NCBI GenBank assembly: GCA_018397055.1
Contig: JAGTQS010000032.1
Span: 1,539 to 17,494, forward strand
Length of the DNA: 15,956 nucleotides
Source of the DNA: Candidatus Bathyarchaeota archaeon
GTDB taxonomy: Archaea; Thermoproteota; Bathyarchaeia; Bathyarchaeales; DTEX01
Reading direction: 5' to 3'
Made by a program: the position numbers and the translations under genes
Part shown: one piece after another, positions 12,786 through 15,956 of the stretch
Numbering within the stretch: position 1 is the stretch's first letter
Layout: every line of letters starts with the position of its first letter
Notes under the pieces: model-generated
What the model saw: only the letters and a program-made list of their open reading frames with translations
Database searches by the model: none
What the model was told of the DNA's origin: nothing

Positions 12786-13611
12786 ATGTTCCGATTGTTA
12801 GTGGTTCCGCTATTCTTTTTAATGTCGCTATTGCTGATAGGGCGGCTATTTGGCTTGTTTTCGGATTGTCTATTAATGGAACGTTTTCCATGTGGACTTT
12901 TAATTCGCCGAATTCGCCTTTAACCATGACCTCGTGGATGTTCCTTTTTGTGGATGGGTCAGCTATTATTCTAACAATCGTCTTTTTAACGCCGATGCCA
13001 GCTAAGCCCAGAGCTGCTGCAACATTTACGTTGGCTGGAAAAAGTTTACATGCTTCAGACGCTGACCCTTCATATATTAATGTTGCGTTCTCAAGTTTTT
13101 CTAGGTTTATCTTCTTCTCTTTTACGTATGGCGCGTCCTTTAATCCTTTTGGCGGTTTTCTAGTGGTCAATGTAACGCTTTCTACTTTGCCAATAGTTGC
13201 TGCTTTCACTGCGTCCAGCCCGGCTATTGCTCCCGAAGGAATGTAAATTTTTCTATTGTTTTCCTTGGCGCAACGTCCTATTTTCTCGGCTAATTCTGAA
13301 TCAACCAAAGCGCCAACACTCATTATCATCAAATCCTTTCCAGCCCTAAGAACCCTAAGCGCATATGTTCTTACAGCTTCTTGTGAAGCCGCCTCCACAA
13401 CAATATCCACATCTTTGCACGCGATAAGCTCCTCAAAACTTTCAGCAACTTTCGGTTTGCAAACCAACTTTTTACATAAAATGTTTGACTTTTCGGTTAT
13501 CAAATCGTATATCATAACTAAATTGGCGCTTCCAGCTTGCCCTCTGTCAATGGCGTAAGCTAGCGTGGTTCCGATGGCGCCGCAACCAATTAATCCCACA
13601 CCTAACTTCAT
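12784..13611 (-). CDS. nadX: L-aspartate dehydrogenase
   Basis: This 275-residue protein matches the archaeal NAD(P)-dependent aspartate dehydrogenase family (EC 1.4.1.21), which oxidises L-aspartate to iminoaspartate for quinolinate and NAD synthesis. It begins KLGVGLIGCGAIGTTLAYAI, a Rossmann dinucleotide loop (G9-x-G11-x-x-G14), with D36 at the end of the second strand. VDIVVEAASQEAV (68-80), MSVGAL (97-102), IPSGAIAGLDAVKAA (124-138) and NVNVAAALGLAG (194-205) are family blocks. H226 in DPSTKRNIHEV is the expected catalytic histidine. The length is typical. No other NAD-biosynthesis gene is nearby, so it is probably transcribed alone. The ATG start lacks an obvious ribosome site. Confidence 0.92.
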   Translation of the reverse strand: MKLGVGLIGCGAIGTTLAYAIDRGQAGSANLVMIYDLITEKSNILCKKLVCKPKVAESFEELIACKDVDIVVEAASQEAVRTYALRVLRAGKDLMIMSVGALVDSELAEKIGRCAKENNRKIYIPSGAIAGLDAVKAATIGKVESVTLTTRKPPKGLKDAPYVKEKKINLEKLENATLIYEGSASEACKLFPANVNVAAALGLAGIGVKKTIVRIIADPSTKRNIHEVMVKGEFGELKVHMENVPLIDNPKTSQIAALSAIATLKRIAEPLTIGT

Positions 13612-13835
13612 TTTACATCGCGCATCTTTGTGTCTCGAAGGGGTAATGAGTAGAATTGAGAAGGTAAAGTTTACTGTTCTTATGTTGCGAAGAAAGATGT
13701 TTATTAGAAAAATTTGCTATGGGCTTATAGCGGCGGTTATCTTTGCTGAACAAAGTTTTTGATTCAATGGAAATTAACGATAAATTTTTAAGTTTCCTAA
13801 AATTGCGTTAAATGTAGTCAGGCAGAGGTGGTTAA

Positions 13836-13925
13836 ATGAGTTTAACCCCTCCATTCGTGATTTCCGCGTCAAATAAAACTTTACTTAAAAATAAACTTGG
13901 TTTAGAGGTGATCTCATGCCTGTAA
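13836..13925 (+). CDS. possible 29-codon upstream ORF overlapping the RuvB-like start
   Basis: ATG at 13836 has an excellent ribosome site (GAGGTG, 5 nt spacing). It opens 29 codons (MSLTPPFVISASNKTLLKNK and on) to TAA at 13923-13925, overlapping the RuvB-like gene by 10 nt. The ribosome site for the main gene, AGAGGTGATCTC, lies inside the uORF. A TATA-like AATTTTTAAG near 13781-13790 fits a start upstream of the uORF. It could couple or modulate translation of the ATPase. The rest of 13612-13835 shows no gene I can support. Confidence 0.4.
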   Translation: MSLTPPFVISASNKTLLKNKLGLEVISCL

Positions 13926-15295
13926 TAAAAGAAGTTTCTCCCACCGCAAGTCGCCGCTTCGAACGCATCGGAGCACACACCCACATCAAGGGTCTCGGCT
14001 TGGACAAGAACCTAAAAGCCGTTAAAGTTAAGGATGGAATGGTAGGTCAAGAAAAAGCCCGCGAAGCCGCTGGCTTGGTTGTTCAAATGATTAAGGAGGG
14101 AAAGCTTAGTGGTAAAACCGTTATTTTGGCTGGTCCTCCTGGAACGGGTAAAACAGCTATTGCCGTTGCCATTTCTAGGGAGTTGGGGCCTAATGTGCCT
14201 TTCATTCAGATGAGTGGCAGTGAGATTTACAGTAGTGAGCGTAAGAAGACGGAGGTTTTGATTGAGGCGATGCGTAAGTGTATAGGCGTTGAGGTGCATG
14301 AGATGCGTAAAGTGTATGAGGGAGAAGTTGTAGGAATCGACATACGAACAGCGCCTCACCCGTACAACCCCTATCAAAAAGTTCCAGAAAGCGTGCGAAT
14401 AACTTTGAAAACAGCAAAACAGGAGAAAACAATAGAGGCAGGCGCTTCCATTGCGCAGCAAATAATTCAGCAAGGAATCACTGAAGGATATGTCATTCAA
14501 ATCGATGCTGAAACTGGAAGGGTTGCAAACTTGGGGCTTAGTTTGGAAAGTGCAAAGGGTAAAACTTATGATGTTGACACTCGCGAAAAGGTTCCAAGAC
14601 CCGCTGGAGATGTCTTAAAGGATAAGGAGTTTGTCTACACCCTTACTTTGGCGGATATGGACGAAATTAATGCAAGAAACAGAGCTGGTGGAGGATTCTT
14701 TTCACTACTTTTCGGAGGTTCCGAAACTAAGGAGATAGATACTGAAATCAGAGCCGCCGTGGACGAGTCTGTTAAAAAAATGGTTGACGAAGGAACGGCT
14801 TTCATACATCCAGGCGTTCTATTCATTGACGACAGCCACCTTTTGGACTTGGAGGCTTTCAGTTTCCTTGGTCGCGCTTTGGAAAGCGAGCTTGTCCCAA
14901 TAATTATTTTGGCGACAAACAGAGGTATAACAACTATACGTGGAACAGACGTGAAAAGTCCATTGGGCTTTCCGCTTGACCTTATAGATCGTTCGGTTAT
15001 AATAGCTACTGAAGAGTATGATGCAGACAGCATAAAAGAAATTCTCCGCATCAGGGCAAGAGAAGAAAATGTGACTTTAGATGACGATGCTTTGGAGAAA
15101 CTGACAGCTATCGGTGCAAAGTCCTCTCTTAGATATGCAGTTCAACTCTTGAGTTTGGCAACGCAGAACGCTGCGACTGTGAAGCGCAAAAACGTGACTG
15201 TTGAGGATGTGGACAGGGTTGACGCGTTATTCATGGATGTAACTGAAGCCAGCGAACACTTAAGAAAATATGAAGAGAAATTGATGTATCATTAA
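13916..15295 (+). CDS. RuvB-like AAA+ ATPase (TIP49/RuvBL family)
   Basis: This 459-residue protein is an archaeal homologue of eukaryotic RuvBL1/RuvBL2, hexameric AAA+ ATPases acting in chromatin, snoRNP and complex assembly; the archaeal role is poorly known. Visible elements are GMVGQEKAREAAG (41-53), Walker A GPPGTGKT (73-80), the family-specific inserted domain (about 125-290), Walker B VLFIDDSHLLD (301-311), sensor 1 ATNRG (333-337), arginine finger in PLDLIDR (R359), and sensor 2 SLRYAVQLL (R406). The Walker B acidic pair is DD rather than DE, so the catalytic glutamate is an aspartate, which may slow ATP hydrolysis. Length is normal. AGAGGTGATCTC lies directly before the ATG. A small charged protein follows 7 nt after its stop. 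Confidence 0.93.
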   Translation: MPVIKEVSPTASRRFERIGAHTHIKGLGLDKNLKAVKVKDGMVGQEKAREAAGLVVQMIKEGKLSGKTVILAGPPGTGKTAIAVAISRELGPNVPFIQMSGSEIYSSERKKTEVLIEAMRKCIGVEVHEMRKVYEGEVVGIDIRTAPHPYNPYQKVPESVRITLKTAKQEKTIEAGASIAQQIIQQGITEGYVIQIDAETGRVANLGLSLESAKGKTYDVDTREKVPRPAGDVLKDKEFVYTLTLADMDEINARNRAGGGFFSLLFGGSETKEIDTEIRAAVDESVKKMVDEGTAFIHPGVLFIDDSHLLDLEAFSFLGRALESELVPIIILATNRGITTIRGTDVKSPLGFPLDLIDRSVIIATEEYDADSIKEILRIRAREENVTLDDDALEKLTAIGAKSSLRYAVQLLSLATQNAATVKRKNVTVEDVDRVDALFMDVTEASEHLRKYEEKLMYH

Positions 15296-15302
15296 TGAAA
15301 AG

Positions 15303-15626
15303 GTGTTCGAAGAATTGCAGGTCAAGAAAAAGAAGAAAAGCATCATTGACAGACTTTTCAGAGGCTCCTTCTTTGATGAACCAAGCGATTTTTTTGATGC
15401 GTTTGAGAATGGAATGGGTAGCGGCTATTCTATAAGTGTAACGCAAACGTCGGAAGGCACGAAGGTTCGCGCTAAGGTAAGTGGCGATGTAGATGTTGGT
15501 GAATTAAGACGAAAGCTTCAACAACAGTATCCTAACGCACATTTAGAGATAGAGGGTGGAAAGCCGTTAATTAGAGAAATATCCACAAAACCAGCAGATG
15601 AAAAAGAAGAACAAGACAGAGAATAA
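15303..15626 (+). CDS. small charged protein co-transcribed with the RuvB-like ATPase
   Basis: This 107-residue protein starts at GTG 15303, only 7 nt after the ATPase stop. It has a basic lysine-rich N terminus (VKKKKKSIIDRLF), an acidic/aromatic stretch (FFDEPSDFFDAFENG), then a compact segment YSISVTQTSEGTKVRAKVSG with DVDVGELRRKLQQQYPNAHL and KPLIREI. The tail is acidic (KPADEKEEQDRE). The middle looks like a small alpha/beta domain. I do not recognise the family. The tight spacing suggests a partner or cofactor of the ATPase. Confidence 0.7.
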   Translation: MFEELQVKKKKKSIIDRLFRGSFFDEPSDFFDAFENGMGSGYSISVTQTSEGTKVRAKVSGDVDVGELRRKLQQQYPNAHLEIEGGKPLIREISTKPADEKEEQDRE

Positions 15627-15674
15627 ACGGTAAAAGATGTTGTTCAACGATTTTAGGCTTAAGTTTAAAATGTG

Positions 15675-15956
15675 TTAGCGAGCTAGGGAGTCTCCATACT
15701 GCGATATATCTGACTCTTGGAGAACCTCCCGCCTTTTAATTATCTCGCTGAAATCAACAAATTCTCCGCCGACAATCTTAAGCTTAGCTTCTATTTCTCC
15801 TTCTTTGACGTTTATGATGTTGTAGGAGTTGCAGAAAAATCCCCTCAGTTTCTCGCATGAAACACTTCCAGCGTGAACAACAAGCATATTCTCTATTCGC
15901 CATCTCCAAGGTCTGTGGCGGTGTCCACAGAGAACAAGATTCGCCTTGGATTTCAC
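15675..15956 (-). CDS. metallophosphoesterase, C-terminal part (5' end outside window)
   Basis: The frame is open to the right edge, so the ATG at 15956 is probably internal and only the last 93 residues are seen. VLCGHRHRPWRWRIENMLVV contains the G-H-x-H motif of calcineurin-like phosphoesterases, which binds the dinuclear metal centre. AGSVSCEKLRGFFCNSYNII is the usual following strand. After it comes a C-terminal extension (KEGEIEAKLKIVGGEFVDFS). The catalytic N-terminal motifs would lie beyond the window. It converges on the RuvB-like operon, 48 nt from it. The substrate (nucleic acid, cyclic nucleotide or other phosphoester) cannot be told. Confidence 0.8.
   Translation of the reverse strand: MKSKANLVLCGHRHRPWRWRIENMLVVHAGSVSCEKLRGFFCNSYNIINVKEGEIEAKLKIVGGEFVDFSEIIKRREVLQESDISQYGDSLAR

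Noticed and set aside
12866..13558. Plus-strand open frames of 100-126 codons opposite nadX
   Set aside because: They are antisense to a well-supported aspartate dehydrogenase and rich in Ser/Thr/Phe as expected of shadows.
14012..14500. 162-codon minus-strand open frame inside the RuvB-like gene
   Set aside because: It lies wholly within a gene with unmistakable AAA+ motifs; the composition is that of an antisense shadow.

Overview
The window is archaeal and looks chromosomal. It carries a TIP49/RuvB-like AAA+ ATPase, an aspartate dehydrogenase of the NadX type, a divergent archaeal B-family DNA polymerase next to a RecA-superfamily paralogue, and two DUF72 genes. Promoters are TATA-like, and TTG or GTG starts preceded by GAGG-type ribosome sites are frequent. 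The mix resembles TACK archaea, perhaps Bathyarchaeia; that placement is inference from gene content. I found no rRNA, no complete tRNA and no CRISPR array.

Layout. 1-2089 (minus): two tandem DUF72 genes. The downstream one (1-1155) runs off the left edge and has a SWIM-like Cys/His tail. The upstream one (1160-2089) is cut by a single in-frame TAA. 2220-5464 (plus): a compact operon of a RecA/RadA-like protein with no usable P-loop, an 89-residue helical protein, a 708-residue PolB2/Dpo2-type polymerase that has lost the first aspartate of motif C, and perhaps a 48-residue protein. This looks like an archaeal mutasome-type module. 5489-5815 (minus): a cupin. 6085-6810 (plus): a nucleoside-phosphorylase-like protein flanked by two copies of a 40-bp repeat. 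7137-7498 (plus): a small zinc-ribbon gene behind a perfect 20-bp palindrome, then a 34-codon ORF. 7518-9509 (minus): an apparent operon of a four-helix membrane protein, a transglutaminase-like protein and a PH-like protein.

9600-12780 is an accessory stretch. Two toxin-antitoxin pairs of identical layout (TTG-start PIN toxin, then a small ORF overlapping by ATGA) and a protein with an internal duplication are interleaved with copies of a roughly 135-bp element. The element has TTTTACTGGTAA-type inverted ends and a CCCCCGCAC core, and resembles a MITE.

12784-13611 (minus) is NadX. 13916-15626 (plus) holds the RuvB-like ATPase, preceded by an overlapping 29-codon upstream ORF and followed by a small charged protein. 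15675-15956 (minus) is the C-terminal end of a metallophosphoesterase running off the right edge.

The least ordinary parts are the polymerase operon, the repeat/TA island, the palindrome-controlled zinc ribbon, the three-gene membrane/transglutaminase/PH operon and the interrupted DUF72 gene. All functional statements rest on motifs read by eye; no database search was run.
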